A DNA stretch of 22,639 nucleotides from Betaproteobacteria bacterium (GTDB taxonomy: Bacteria > Pseudomonadota > Gammaproteobacteria > Burkholderiales > Rhodocyclaceae), in assembly GCA_020047725.1 (NCBI GenBank), contig JAIFNM010000201.1, forward strand, positions 1 through 22,639, in the 5' to 3' direction. The first letter of the stretch is position 1; every line of letters starts with the position of its first letter. The notes below the pieces were generated by a model, which was not told where the DNA came from, made no database searches, and saw only the letters and a list, made by a program, of their open reading frames with translations. Positions 1-7,205 of this stretch are shown piece by piece. A program made the position numbers and the translations under genes.

Positions 1-602
1 TTGATGATGTCCTTGACGGTGATCAGTCCGCGCAACTCAAACGCGTCATTGACGACCAGCACGCGTTCAAGGCGATGCTTGTGGATCAGCGCCTTGCCTT
101 CCTCGACTGTGGCACCTTCTTTCACCGTAACGAGCCGCTCACGCGGCGTCATGATGTTCCTAACGGGCTGATCGAGGTTCGTTTCGAAGCGCAGGTCTCG
201 ATTGGTCACGATACCGACAACTTGCTTGCCTTCAAGCACCGGAAATCCGGAAATCTTGTGCAATTGTGTCAGTTCAAGGACTTCGCGTACCGACATGGTC
301 GGCGGAACAGTAATCGGATCTTTCAGAATGCCCGATTCGAAGCGCTTGACCTTGGCAACCTCGGCCGCCTGCATCTTCGGACTGAGATTCTTGTGCACAA
401 TTCCGATGCCCCCTTCCTGCGCCAAAGCAATGGCCAGACGAGCTTCGGTGACGGTATCCATGGCAGCGGAAACCAGCGGCATATTGAGGGTTATGTTGCG
501 CGTAAAACGAGTACGCAGACTGACGTCACGCGGAAGGACAGAAGAGTGGGCGGGAACAAGGAGGACGTCGTCAAACGTTAGCGCCCTTTGAATTAAACGC
601 AT
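1..602 (-). CDS. guaB: IMP dehydrogenase, N-terminal part (C-terminus outside window)
   Basis: IMP dehydrogenase oxidises IMP to XMP with NAD+, the committed step of GMP synthesis in the cytoplasm. The 200 visible codons start MRLIQRALTFDDVLLVPAHS, the typical family N-terminus. They contain the first part of the TIM barrel (MPLVSAAMDTVTEARLAIALAQ at about 41-62, then GGIGIVHKN), which runs into the regulatory CBS pair. CBS1 spans about 93-145 (DPITVPPTMSVREVLEL, then GFPVLEGKQVVGIVTNRDLRF), and CBS2 begins near MTPRERLVTV and is cut near GLITVKDII. The catalytic Cys loop would lie beyond the window edge. The ATG at 602 is the only plausible start. The gene is divergent from the DUF4124 gene and has its own promoter in the gap of 62 bp. 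guaA is the usual downstream partner but would be outside the window. Recognition is certain. Confidence 0.97.
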   Translation of the reverse strand, partial: MRLIQRALTFDDVLLVPAHSSVLPRDVSLRTRFTRNITLNMPLVSAAMDTVTEARLAIALAQEGGIGIVHKNLSPKMQAAEVAKVKRFESGILKDPITVPPTMSVREVLELTQLHKISGFPVLEGKQVVGIVTNRDLRFETNLDQPVRNIMTPRERLVTVKEGATVEEGKALIHKHRLERVLVVNDAFELRGLITVKDII

Positions 603-606
603 GGCC

Positions 607-612
607 TATAAT
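607..612 (+). promoter_or_regulatory. Possible -10 box for the DUF4124 gene
   Basis: A perfect TATAAT on the plus strand lies 52 bp before the chosen start at 665. No good -35 hexamer sits at 16-18 bp upstream (TTGAAT at 588-593 is only 13 bp away), so the assignment is weak. The box lies inside the short guaB leader, so the two divergent promoters would overlap. Confidence 0.3.
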
Positions 613-630
613 CCGAGGTTACAAGTCAGT

Positions 631-657
631 ATTATACAGTATGCTCTCTATTGTCAG
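631..657 (-). promoter_or_regulatory. Predicted sigma70 promoter of guaB
   Basis: On the minus strand a perfect TATAAT (plus-strand 631-636) is preceded by CTGACA (652-657) with a 15-bp spacer. That spacer is short for sigma70, but both hexamers are near consensus. Transcription would begin near 624, giving a leader of about 20 nt before the guaB ATG at 602. Assignment is by motif only. Confidence 0.5.
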
Positions 658-664
658 GATGCCC

Positions 665-1108
665 ATGAAACGCCTTGCCCTCACTGTCGCAGCCCTCCTC
701 GCCGCCACTACTGTCAGCGCCCAGATCTATCAGTGGAAGGACGAAAACGGCAAAACCATCATTTCCGACAAGGCACCAGTCGGCAATGTTCGTCAGCAGA
801 AAAAAATCGAGTCAGGCGCTCCGACTACAAGCGCTTCGCCCCAGAAAACAGCTGCGGACAAGGATCTGGAATTCCGCAAGCGCCAGAAAGAGGCTCAGGA
901 AAGTTCTGAGAAAGCCAGCAAAGAGCAAACGGCATCATCCGACAAAAAAGAGAACTGTGATAAAGCCCGTAGCCATCTGCAAGTGCTTGAATCCGGCGAA
1001 CGAATCTCCCTGCGTGACGACAAAGGCGAACGTTATTTCATGGACGACAAGCAGCGCGAACAGGAAATTGCCAAAACACGAGAAATGGTGCAGTCCAGTT
1101 GCAAGTAG
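665..1108 (+). CDS. Secreted DUF4124-domain protein
   Basis: A small exported protein of unknown function, 147 aa. It opens with a clear Sec signal peptide (MKRLALTVAALLAATTVSAQ, cleavage likely after SA). The DUF4124 core follows at once: IYQWKDENGKTIISDKAP, the Tyr-x-Trp-x-Asp pattern typical of this proteobacterial periplasmic family. The rest is charged and low in complexity (about 50-105, many Lys/Glu/Ser) and probably helical, with two cysteines (in KENCDKARSHL and the C-terminal SSCK) that could form a disulfide. The start at 665 is preferred over in-frame ATGs at 641 and 659 because AGGA (656-659) lies 5 nt before it and the signal peptide begins there. It converges on rnfH with only 12 bp between the stops. 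Family function is not established. Confidence 0.85.
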   Translation: MKRLALTVAALLAATTVSAQIYQWKDENGKTIISDKAPVGNVRQQKKIESGAPTTSASPQKTAADKDLEFRKRQKEAQESSEKASKEQTASSDKKENCDKARSHLQVLESGERISLRDDKGERYFMDDKQREQEIAKTREMVQSSCK

Positions 1109-1120
1109 GCTTGGGACCCC

Positions 1121-1441
1121 TTACTCGTTGTCCGCCTCGCCCGCGCCTTTTTTCATCACTTTGCCTTCAGCCGCACGTTGCTTGCGCACTTCTTTCGGAT
1201 CAGCAATCAACGGCCGGTAGATCTCCACCCGGTCTTTGTCGCGCAATAACACATCGGGCTTGACCAGTTTGGCGAAGACGCCGAGCTTGTTCTTGGCCAA
1301 ATCGATCTCTGGATACTTTTGCTGCACGCCTGAAGCCTCAATGGCCTGACGGACGGTGGCACCCACTGGCAACCGGACGGTGAAAATTTCCTGCTTCTGC
1401 GGCAACGGATAAACCACTTCGATACTGATCGTCTCAGACAT
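1121..1441 (-). CDS. rnfH: RnfH family protein (UPF0125)
   Basis: A small ubiquitin-like beta-grasp protein, 106 aa, of the RnfH/UPF0125 family. The family is named for its link to Rnf electron-transport genes in some bacteria, but here, as in E. coli, it sits beside ratA, and its biochemical role is unclear. Characteristic stretches are ISIEVVYPLPQKQEIFTVRL, VGATVRQAIEASGV and DRVEIYRPLIADPKEVRKQRA; the RPL-x-DPK motif is diagnostic. The C-terminal tail is basic, then acidic. I chose the ATG at 1441 (MSETIS) because GGAG lies 6 nt upstream; an ATG four codons earlier (1453) has poorer spacing. The start overlaps the ratA stop by 8 bp, so translation is probably coupled. Confidence 0.92.
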   Translation of the reverse strand: MSETISIEVVYPLPQKQEIFTVRLPVGATVRQAIEASGVQQKYPEIDLAKNKLGVFAKLVKPDVLLRDKDRVEIYRPLIADPKEVRKQRAAEGKVMKKGAGEADNE

Positions 1442-1877
1442 TGGATGCTCCATAGACCTCGTCGGCGCGCTTTACGAAGGCATCGACAAAGGTGTTGGTA
1501 ATCTGGCTGAAAACCGGGCCAATGATTTTTTCAAAGATTTTGCTGGAAAACTCGTAGGAAAGGTGGAACTCGATTTTGCAGGCATTTTCAGCCAGCGGCT
1601 TGAAACGCCATAAGCCTTCAAGTCGGCGAAACGGGCCATCAACCAGCCTGAGGCTCATCCGCAGTGGAATTTCCTTCTCGTTCTCGGTCGTGAAATGTGA
1701 CTTGACGCTCAGATAACTGATATGCAGCGTGGCTACTGTCTTCTTTTCATCACGAAATTCAACCCGAGTCTGGCTGCACCAAGGCAAAAACCTAGGGTAA
1801 TCCTCAACATGATCGACCAAAGCGAACATCTCCTCCGCCGAACGTTCGATCAATACCGATTTCTCAACCAAGGCCAT
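1434..1877 (-). CDS. ratA: RatA/Coq10-like START-domain protein
   Basis: A SRPBCC (START/Bet v1-like) domain protein of 147 aa. In E. coli RatA was described as binding 50S subunits and blocking 70S formation, while the mitochondrial homologue Coq10 binds ubiquinone. Which role holds here cannot be read from sequence. Family hallmarks are the N-terminal VEKSVLIERSAEEMFALVDHVEDYPRFLPWC, the central SHFTTENEKEIPLRMSLRLVDGPFRRLEGLWRF and the C-terminal helix that closes the cavity (FSQITNTFVDAFVKRADEVYG). The length is normal. The gene is followed by rnfH and is divergent from smpB, a gene order shared with E. coli and many other proteobacteria. Confidence 0.92.
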   Translation of the reverse strand: MALVEKSVLIERSAEEMFALVDHVEDYPRFLPWCSQTRVEFRDEKKTVATLHISYLSVKSHFTTENEKEIPLRMSLRLVDGPFRRLEGLWRFKPLAENACKIEFHLSYEFSSKIFEKIIGPVFSQITNTFVDAFVKRADEVYGASNV

Positions 1878-1902
1878 ATTCAGCCGCGCCCCTTGAATCC
1901 TG

Positions 1903-1919
1903 TAGAATCGTGCATTCTA
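1903..1919. promoter_or_regulatory. Symmetric TAGAAT-N5-ATTCTA element between ratA and smpB
   Basis: A perfect inverted repeat with 6-bp arms (1903-1908 and 1914-1919) and a 5-bp centre lies in the gap between the divergent ratA and smpB. Each arm read on its own strand is TAGAAT, a 5/6 match to the sigma70 -10 hexamer. It could therefore act as overlapping divergent -10 boxes, with starts near 1915 (+) and 1907 (-). No strong -35 is seen on either side. It could instead be an operator. Confidence 0.35.
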
Positions 1920-1951
1920 GCATCTGCGCCATTACCTCTGAGAGCCTTACC

Positions 1952-2398
1952 ATGAGCATCATCGCCAACAAGAAAGCCTTTCACGACTACTTCATCGAAG
2001 AAAAATTCGAGGCTGGCGTTTCGCTGCAAGGTTGGGAGGTCAAGGCAATCCGCGCTGGCCGGGCGAACATCAAGGAATCCTACGTGGTGGTCCGCAGTGG
2101 CGAGGTCTTCCTCTTCGGCATGCATATCACGCCGCTACCCGAAGCCTCAACCCATGTTAGCCCCGACCCGGTTCGCACGCGAAAACTGCTGCTGCATGCC
2201 AACCAAATCAGCAAATTGATTGGCCAGGTTGAGCGCGCAGGTTTTACCCTGATGCCGCTGGATCTGCACTATCAGCATGGTCGGATCAAAGTCGAAATCG
2301 GTCTTGCAAAAGGCAAGAAGCAGCACGACAAGCGTGAAGTCGAAAAAGAGCGTGACTGGGATCGCGAAAAGGCACGCATGATGCGCGTCAAAGTCTGA
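1952..2398 (+). CDS. smpB: SsrA-binding protein SmpB
   Basis: SmpB binds tmRNA and brings it to the empty A site of stalled ribosomes for trans-translation. The protein is 148 aa, a normal length. It has the OB-fold core: KKAFHDYFIEEKFEAGVSLQGWEVKAIRAGRANIKESYV at about 6-45, then FLFGMHITPLPEAS and the RTRKLLLHANQISKLIGQ region. The basic C-terminal tail (KGKKQHDKREVEKERDWDREKARMMRVK) is the part that folds into a helix in the decoding centre. The ATG at 1952 (MSIIANKK) matches family starts; the in-frame ATG at 1910 would add 14 non-conserved residues and overlap the promoter-like palindrome. tmRNA itself is not in this window. The gene converges with the methyltransferase gene, 3 bp apart. 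Confidence 0.97.
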   Translation: MSIIANKKAFHDYFIEEKFEAGVSLQGWEVKAIRAGRANIKESYVVVRSGEVFLFGMHITPLPEASTHVSPDPVRTRKLLLHANQISKLIGQVERAGFTLMPLDLHYQHGRIKVEIGLAKGKKQHDKREVEKERDWDREKARMMRVKV

Positions 2399-2401
2399 TC
2401 G

Positions 2402-3187
2402 TCAGTATTTCTGGCGCTGACGAACCGTCTCAAACAAACACACCGCGACGGCAGCAGCCACGTTGAGTGACTCGGTTGCTCCCGGCATCGGAATACGAAC
2501 ACTCGATGGCGTCGACTCGGCCACTTCCGGACGCACTCCCTGCCCTTCGCTGCCAAACACCCAAGCAACCGGCCCTTTTAGATCGAGCGCGTAGACTGTG
2601 ACAGGCGCTTCGAGTGCCGTCAGTACGGCCTGCCCACGATAGCCACTGAGGAAAGCCGGCAAGTCGCTACTTTCGTGGATATCCAGCATGAAATGCGCAC
2701 CCATAGCCGCACGCAGGGTTTTTGGCGACCAGGCCTGAGCACAATCGGCCGATAGCAGTACTTGGCGAAAACCTGCGGCAGCCGCGCTGCGCAAGATCGA
2801 TCCCAGGTTTCCTGGATCCTGAATGCCATCGAGCAAAACCGCATCAATTTCCTGGTTGAACCCATGTAAACTCCGGGGCTGCATGACGACGGCCATGATA
2901 CCGCTCGGCGTTTCGACGATCGCCAGATCCTCAAACAGCATATCGGCCAGGACGCTGACCGACCTCCCGGCATGACCGCTTTCCAGATAACTCACGATTT
3001 CCCGCCGCTGTGCCCCGCTTTCGCTGACGACGATTTCTTCCGGCGAGCCGAACTGTTGAACATAACTCTCTATTAGATGCATGCCATCGAGCAAGATCTG
3101 ACCGGTTTTGCGTCGTTCGCGACCACTCTGGCAGAGTTTCTTCAATGCCTTGAAGTGCGGATTTTCACGCGAAGCAATGTGTTTCAT
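2402..3187 (-). CDS. TrmH/SpoU-family RNA 2'-O-methyltransferase
   Basis: A SPOUT-class RNA methyltransferase, 261 aa, that uses SAM in a trefoil knot, with an N-terminal substrate-binding domain. All three SpoU motifs are present: motif 1 VLLDGIQDPGNLGSILRSA (about 117-135, with Asn127 and Arg133), motif 2 VFGSEGQG (about 210-217) and motif 3 IPMPGATESLNVAAAVAVCLFE (about 232-253). The N-terminus (SRENPHFKALKKL, then RRKTGQILLDGMHLIE) matches the SpoU_methylase substrate-binding domain. The target nucleotide (rRNA or tRNA) cannot be told; RlmB-like naming would be a guess. The gene overlaps rnhB by ATGA and is the last gene of the long minus-strand block. In E. coli the place after rnhB is taken by dnaE. 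Confidence 0.9.
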   Translation of the reverse strand: MKHIASRENPHFKALKKLCQSGRERRKTGQILLDGMHLIESYVQQFGSPEEIVVSESGAQRREIVSYLESGHAGRSVSVLADMLFEDLAIVETPSGIMAVVMQPRSLHGFNQEIDAVLLDGIQDPGNLGSILRSAAAAGFRQVLLSADCAQAWSPKTLRAAMGAHFMLDIHESSDLPAFLSGYRGQAVLTALEAPVTVYALDLKGPVAWVFGSEGQGVRPEVAESTPSSVRIPMPGATESLNVAAAVAVCLFETVRQRQKY

Positions 3188-3765
3188 TTGCTGATCAATC
3201 GAGCCACTGGAGCATAGCTGCGCCGATGCACCAAACTCACGCCGTGTTCCTGCAAAGCGGCAAGGTGCAGTGCAGTTGGGTAACCCATATGACGATCAAA
3301 GCTGTACATCGGATACGCGACGTGGAGAAGCATCATGCCCGCATCGCGCACGGTTTTGGCCAAAATAGACGCTGCGGCAATGGAAGCAACCTTGCCATCC
3401 CCGCCGATAATCGCTTCAGCTGAACACGGCAAGTTTGGGCAACGATTACCATCAATAAGGGCGTGAGTCGGTGAAGTGCTAAGCAACTCTACCGCGCGTT
3501 GCATGGCCAGCAGACTGGCCTGCAGAATATTGATCTGATCGATTTCCTCGACGCTGGCCTCGGCAACGGCCCAAGCCAGCGCCTTGGCACGAATCTCGAC
3601 AGCCAGCGCTTCTCGACGTTTGGCCGACAGCTTTTTGGAGTCATTCAACCCGGCGATGGGATTAGCCGGATCGAGAATAACGGCGGCTGCGACCACGGGG
3701 CCAGCCAGCGGGCCACGACCGGCTTCATCCACTCCACAAACCAGGCCTTCAGGCAGCAGTAGCAT
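3184..3765 (-). CDS. rnhB: Ribonuclease HII
   Basis: RNase HII cuts RNA in RNA-DNA hybrids and starts ribonucleotide excision repair at single rNMPs. The protein is 193 aa from the ATG at 3765. Signature GVDEAGRGPLAGPVVAAAV supplies the first catalytic Asp-Glu pair. The next Asp is in ALIDGNRCP, and the fourth is in ILAKTVRDAGM, so the DEDD set is complete. NDSKKLSAKRREAL and YPMYSFDRHMGYPT are further family blocks. A TTG two codons upstream (3771) is an alternative start; neither has a convincing Shine-Dalgarno sequence, consistent with translational coupling, since the start overlaps the lpxB 3' end by 17 bp. The lpxB-rnhB linkage is conserved in proteobacteria. Confidence 0.96.
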   Translation of the reverse strand: MLLLPEGLVCGVDEAGRGPLAGPVVAAAVILDPANPIAGLNDSKKLSAKRREALAVEIRAKALAWAVAEASVEEIDQINILQASLLAMQRAVELLSTSPTHALIDGNRCPNLPCSAEAIIGGDGKVASIAAASILAKTVRDAGMMLLHVAYPMYSFDRHMGYPTALHLAALQEHGVSLVHRRSYAPVARLISK

Positions 3766-4933
3766 GAGCAATAGTGGGTGTGTGCGCTGACAAACTATCG
3801 AGAATCGCTGCAGCCGCTTTTTCGGCTGTGTTCTGCTTCAACTGCAAATGAATTCCGCGAAAGACTTCGCCGATGCGTGCGCAGGTCGTTTTGTCTGCAT
3901 ATAAGTTAAGCAATGCCTGAGCCAGGTTTTCGGGTGTCGCGTCGTCCTGTATGAACTCCGGCACCACAAACTTCCCGGCCAGGATGTTGGGCAAGCCGAC
4001 ATAGGGCAGATACCCCATGCGCCGCATCATGCGGTAGGAAAATGGAGCCATCTTATAGGCGATGGCCATCGGTCGCTTGAGCAGAGCGGCCTCCAGCGTC
4101 GCTGTACCACTGGCAACCAGCACCGCATCGGAGGCCATCATCGCCTCGTGCGCATGACCAAATAACATGCGGATCGGCAATTCTCGCGCGTCGCAGCGAT
4201 AGAGCGCCGTTTCAAACAACAAGCGGGTTTCCCGTGTTGCCAGCGGAACAAGAAACAGGGCGTCCGGGAGCACTTTGTTGATTTCACGCGCCGTCAAAAT
4301 GAAGGTATCGGCCATGTACTGCAGTTCGGATTGCCGACTCCCCGGCAGCAACGCAAAAACCGATTGCTGCAGTGGCAACCCAAGCAACTCACGCGCCTCA
4401 TTCCGGCCATCGTCAACAGGCAGCATGTCGGCAAGTGGATGTCCCACATAGCTGACAGGAATTCCCTGCTCCTCGTATAGCTTCGGCTCGAAGGGAAACA
4501 GCGCCAGAACGCGCGACACGGCAGCACCAATCTTGTGAATGCGGTTCCCACGCCATGCCCAGATTGATGGGCTAACGTAATGAATACTCGGGATTCCTCG
4601 CGGTTTCAGCGCCTTTTCAAGCGCCAGATTGAAATCCGGCGCGTCGACACCGATGAATACGTCTGGCGGTTCAGCCAGCAAGCGACGTTTCACATCGCTA
4701 CGAATGCCTGCGATTTCGCGATAATGCCTGAGCACCTCAACGTAACCGCGTACGGCAAGTTTTTCGAGCGGGTACCAAGCTTCAAAACCTTGTCCAAGCA
4801 TCTTCGGGCCACCAATGCCATAAAACAAGGCGTTGGGGAGCTTCGCTTTGAGCGCCTGAATCAGGTGACTTGCCAGAAGATCTCCCGACGCTTCGCCCGC
4901 CACCATGGCAATGCGCACAGCCCCTGAAGTCAT
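3749..4933 (-). CDS. lpxB: Lipid-A-disaccharide synthase
   Basis: LpxB (glycosyltransferase family GT19) joins UDP-2,3-diacylglucosamine and 2,3-diacylglucosamine-1-phosphate to make the lipid A disaccharide at the inner face of the cytoplasmic membrane. At 394 aa it is of normal length. Visible family blocks are IAMVAGEASGDLLASHLI at the N-terminus, FYGIGGPKM, VDAPDFNLALEKALK, HYVSPSIWAWRGNRIHKI, PVSYVGHPLAD, FALLPGSRQSELQYM and ASGTATLEAALLKRPMAIAYK. The ATG overlaps the lpxA stop as ATGA. It completes a contiguous lpxD-fabZ-lpxA-lpxB set, so three of the early Raetz-pathway acyl and sugar steps are co-transcribed; lpxC and lpxH are not in the window. Confidence 0.98.
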   Translation of the reverse strand: MTSGAVRIAMVAGEASGDLLASHLIQALKAKLPNALFYGIGGPKMLGQGFEAWYPLEKLAVRGYVEVLRHYREIAGIRSDVKRRLLAEPPDVFIGVDAPDFNLALEKALKPRGIPSIHYVSPSIWAWRGNRIHKIGAAVSRVLALFPFEPKLYEEQGIPVSYVGHPLADMLPVDDGRNEARELLGLPLQQSVFALLPGSRQSELQYMADTFILTAREINKVLPDALFLVPLATRETRLLFETALYRCDARELPIRMLFGHAHEAMMASDAVLVASGTATLEAALLKRPMAIAYKMAPFSYRMMRRMGYLPYVGLPNILAGKFVVPEFIQDDATPENLAQALLNLYADKTTCARIGEVFRGIHLQLKQNTAEKAAAAILDSLSAHTPTIAHATAA

Positions 4934-5700
4934 CGAATAATGCCGCGCTTGGATACCGCAAGAAAGTCAAGAATCGGTTGAATTTCAGGATGCGTCTTGA
5001 CCTCTTCCTCAAGCTTGGCACGCGCCTCTTCAAGCATCAAACCGGACTTGTATAGCGTACGGTAGGCACGCTTCAGTGCCATCAAGGCGTCAGCAGAAAA
5101 ACCACGACGCTTCAAACCTTCAGCATTGATCCCATAAGGACTTGCCGAATTGCCTGCAGCCATGACAAACGGGGGAATATCCTGTAACACCACGGTGCCC
5201 ACGGCCGTCATGGTATGTGCGCCAATGCGACAGAACTGATGCACGCCGGTATAGCCACCCAGTATCGCCCAATCATCGACATGGACGTGCCCGGCAAGCT
5301 GTGAATTGTTGGCAAAAATTGTACGATTTCCCACCTGACAATCGTGCGCGATGTGCACGTAGGCCATGATCCAGTTATCGTCACCTATCCGGGTAACTCC
5401 AACATCCTGTGCCGTCCCCAGATTGAAAGTACAGAACTCTCTGATGGTGTTGCGATTACCAATTTCAAGGCGAGTCGGTTCCCCCGCATATTTTTTGTCC
5501 TGCGGAACCTCACCGATCGAGTTGAACTGGTAGATCCGGTTGTCGCAACCTATCCTGGTATGCCCGGAAATCACGACATGCGGACCGACCGAGGTGTTGT
5601 CGCCGATTTCCACATGTTCGCCAATAATCGAATAGGGGCCAACAGAAACACCGGAACCGATTTTGGCATCTGGATGAATGATTGCACTTTGATGGATCAT
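4930..5700 (-). CDS. lpxA: UDP-N-acetylglucosamine acyltransferase
   Basis: LpxA transfers an (R)-3-hydroxyacyl chain from ACP to O-3 of UDP-GlcNAc, the first step of lipid A synthesis. The protein is 256 aa from the ATG at 5700 (MIHQSAIIHPDAKIG), the family start; 14 further in-frame codons upstream are not conserved. It is a trimeric left-handed beta-helix built from hexapeptide repeats (about 1-185) with a C-terminal helical domain (EGLKRRGFSADALMALKRAYRTLY). The catalytic base is His119 in YVHIAHDC, equal to E. coli His125. At the chain-length ruler (E. coli Gly173) this protein has Val167 in AHTMTAVGTV, which suggests a shorter acyl donor. The usual IHRGT is FNLGT here. The gap after fabZ is 19 bp. 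Confidence 0.97.
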   Translation of the reverse strand: MIHQSAIIHPDAKIGSGVSVGPYSIIGEHVEIGDNTSVGPHVVISGHTRIGCDNRIYQFNSIGEVPQDKKYAGEPTRLEIGNRNTIREFCTFNLGTAQDVGVTRIGDDNWIMAYVHIAHDCQVGNRTIFANNSQLAGHVHVDDWAILGGYTGVHQFCRIGAHTMTAVGTVVLQDIPPFVMAAGNSASPYGINAEGLKRRGFSADALMALKRAYRTLYKSGLMLEEARAKLEEEVKTHPEIQPILDFLAVSKRGIIR

Positions 5701-5719
5701 CTCATTACCCACACTGTAC

Positions 5720-6157
5720 TCAGACCACGTCGCGTTTTGCACACATCAATTCGGCTTCAGCGGCGACCTCGCCATCGACTCGTGCTTCCACCTTATATTT
5801 CCAGATCCCACGCATCTGGCGCATGATCTCGACGTGCAAATGGAGCTGATCGCCAGCTGTCACCGGTTTTTTGAATCGGGCATTATCAATCCCGACGAAG
5901 TAAAAAACCGAGTTCGCGTCAGGCTTTGAACCCATGGTCTTGAATGAGAGGATGCCAGCTGCCTGCGCCAGCGCCTCCATGATCAACACTCCAGGCATCA
6001 CCGGATGATGCGGAAAATGACCAACAAAGAACGGCTCGTTGATCGTGATGTTCTTGTACGCATGAATTGATTTTCCCGGCTCACACTCAAGCACGCGATC
6101 CACCAGAAGGAAAGGATAACGGTGCGGAAGATGCTCTAATATTTCGTGAATATTCAT
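5720..6157 (-). CDS. fabZ: 3-hydroxyacyl-ACP dehydratase FabZ
   Basis: FabZ dehydrates (R)-3-hydroxyacyl-ACP in fatty acid elongation, so it competes with LpxA and LpxD for the same substrates; their co-transcription is a known way to balance phospholipid and lipid A. From the ATG at 6157 the protein is 145 aa: MNIHEILEHLPHRYPFLLVDRV, then the hot-dog fold active site FFVGHFPHHPVMPGVLIMEALAQAAG with catalytic His47 and Glu61. The start is uncertain by three codons. A TTG at 6166, overlapping the lpxD stop, has GGAG 8 nt upstream, a better ribosome-binding spacing than the ATG has, and would add MNE. The length and motifs are otherwise standard. Confidence 0.97.
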   Translation of the reverse strand: MNIHEILEHLPHRYPFLLVDRVLECEPGKSIHAYKNITINEPFFVGHFPHHPVMPGVLIMEALAQAAGILSFKTMGSKPDANSVFYFVGIDNARFKKPVTAGDQLHLHVEIMRQMRGIWKYKVEARVDGEVAAEAELMCAKRDVV

Positions 6158-6162
6158 TTCAT

Positions 6163-7200
6163 TCAAGACGTTATCTCCATTTTTTCGAGCTGTTTCTCGA
6201 GCTTGGCAACCCGCTCGGCCAGCTTTGCCAATCGTTTGATTTGTGCAGCATTATGTAACCACTCTTCATGCTCTTCGAGCGGAAAAATACTGGTGTACTG
6301 CCCTGGCTTGCGCAGGCTCTTGGTGACCATCGTCCCTGCAGAAACATGCACATCGTCAGCAAGCTCGAGGTGACCAATGATCATCCCGGCACCACCAACG
6401 GTACAGCGACGCCCAATTTTTGTGCTGCCGGCAATACCGACACAACCCGCCATTGCAACGTGATCACCGATGACGACATTGTGGGCAATCTGAATCTGAT
6501 TATCCAGCTTGACGCCATCGCCAATCACCGTGTCATCCAAGGCGCCTCGGTCAATCGACGTGTTTGCACCAATTTCCACATCGTCGCCGATAACGACGCG
6601 ACCAATTTGCGGAATCTTGATCCAGCGCTCACCGTCCTTGGCAAAACCAAAGCCATCGCTGCCAACAACAGCTCCTGCCTGAATGACAGCACGCCGGCCA
6701 ATCACGCAGTTGTGATAAATCACCGTATTTGGGTAAAGCAGCGAATCGTCACCGATGGAAACACCGTCGCCAATCACACAACCCGGATAGATTGTTACGT
6801 TCTCACCAAGCTTTACATCTGCGCCGACAACAACACGCTCGCCAATACTGACGGAGGCTGGAATTTCGGAGTTAACAACGGCAGACGGGTGAATACCCGG
6901 CGGCCGTTGTAATGCGGGATTGAGCAACGTCACAACCCGGGCATAGTAAGCATAGGGGTTTTGATGGACAATCCGGGGGAGAACCGTATCGCCAGCAAAC
7001 TGTGGGGGGACGATAACGGCAGCCGCACGCGTGGCCTGCAATTGCTGCCGATATTTTGGACTGACGAGAAAAGCAATCTGCTCCGCTCTGGCCGAAGCCA
7101 AGCTACTCACCTGCGACACAATAACGGAACCATCACCCTCGAGCGAACCACCGAGGTGGTTGACTATTTCGTCGAGCCGCAGACCTTGTCTCTTCGTCAC
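6163..7200 (-). CDS. lpxD: UDP-3-O-(3-hydroxyacyl)glucosamine N-acyltransferase
   Basis: LpxD adds the second 3-hydroxyacyl chain, to N-2 of UDP-3-O-acyl-glucosamine, after LpxC deacetylation. It has 345 aa and three parts: an N-terminal uridine-binding domain (about 1-100, with ARAEQIAFLVSPKYRQQL and HQNPYAYYARV), a long hexapeptide-repeat beta-helix (about 104-300), and a C-terminal amphipathic helix (AQIKRLAKLAERVAKLEKQLEKME). The catalytic His is His240 in QIAHNVVIGDH. GSDGFGFAKDGERWIKIPQIGRV is a family signature. The start is GTG at 7200; no ATG is available nearby. The gap to skp is 5 bp and the stop abuts fabZ. Confidence 0.98.
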   Translation of the reverse strand: MTKRQGLRLDEIVNHLGGSLEGDGSVIVSQVSSLASARAEQIAFLVSPKYRQQLQATRAAAVIVPPQFAGDTVLPRIVHQNPYAYYARVVTLLNPALQRPPGIHPSAVVNSEIPASVSIGERVVVGADVKLGENVTIYPGCVIGDGVSIGDDSLLYPNTVIYHNCVIGRRAVIQAGAVVGSDGFGFAKDGERWIKIPQIGRVVIGDDVEIGANTSIDRGALDDTVIGDGVKLDNQIQIAHNVVIGDHVAMAGCVGIAGSTKIGRRCTVGGAGMIIGHLELADDVHVSAGTMVTKSLRKPGQYTSIFPLEEHEEWLHNAAQIKRLAKLAERVAKLEKQLEKMEITS

Positions 7201-7205
7201 TCTGC

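Noticed and set aside
6268..6912. Open frame of 214 codons on the plus strand, antisense to lpxD
   Set aside because: A by-product of the hexapeptide-repeat coding pattern; its Asn/Thr/Asp-rich composition is that of a shadow frame.
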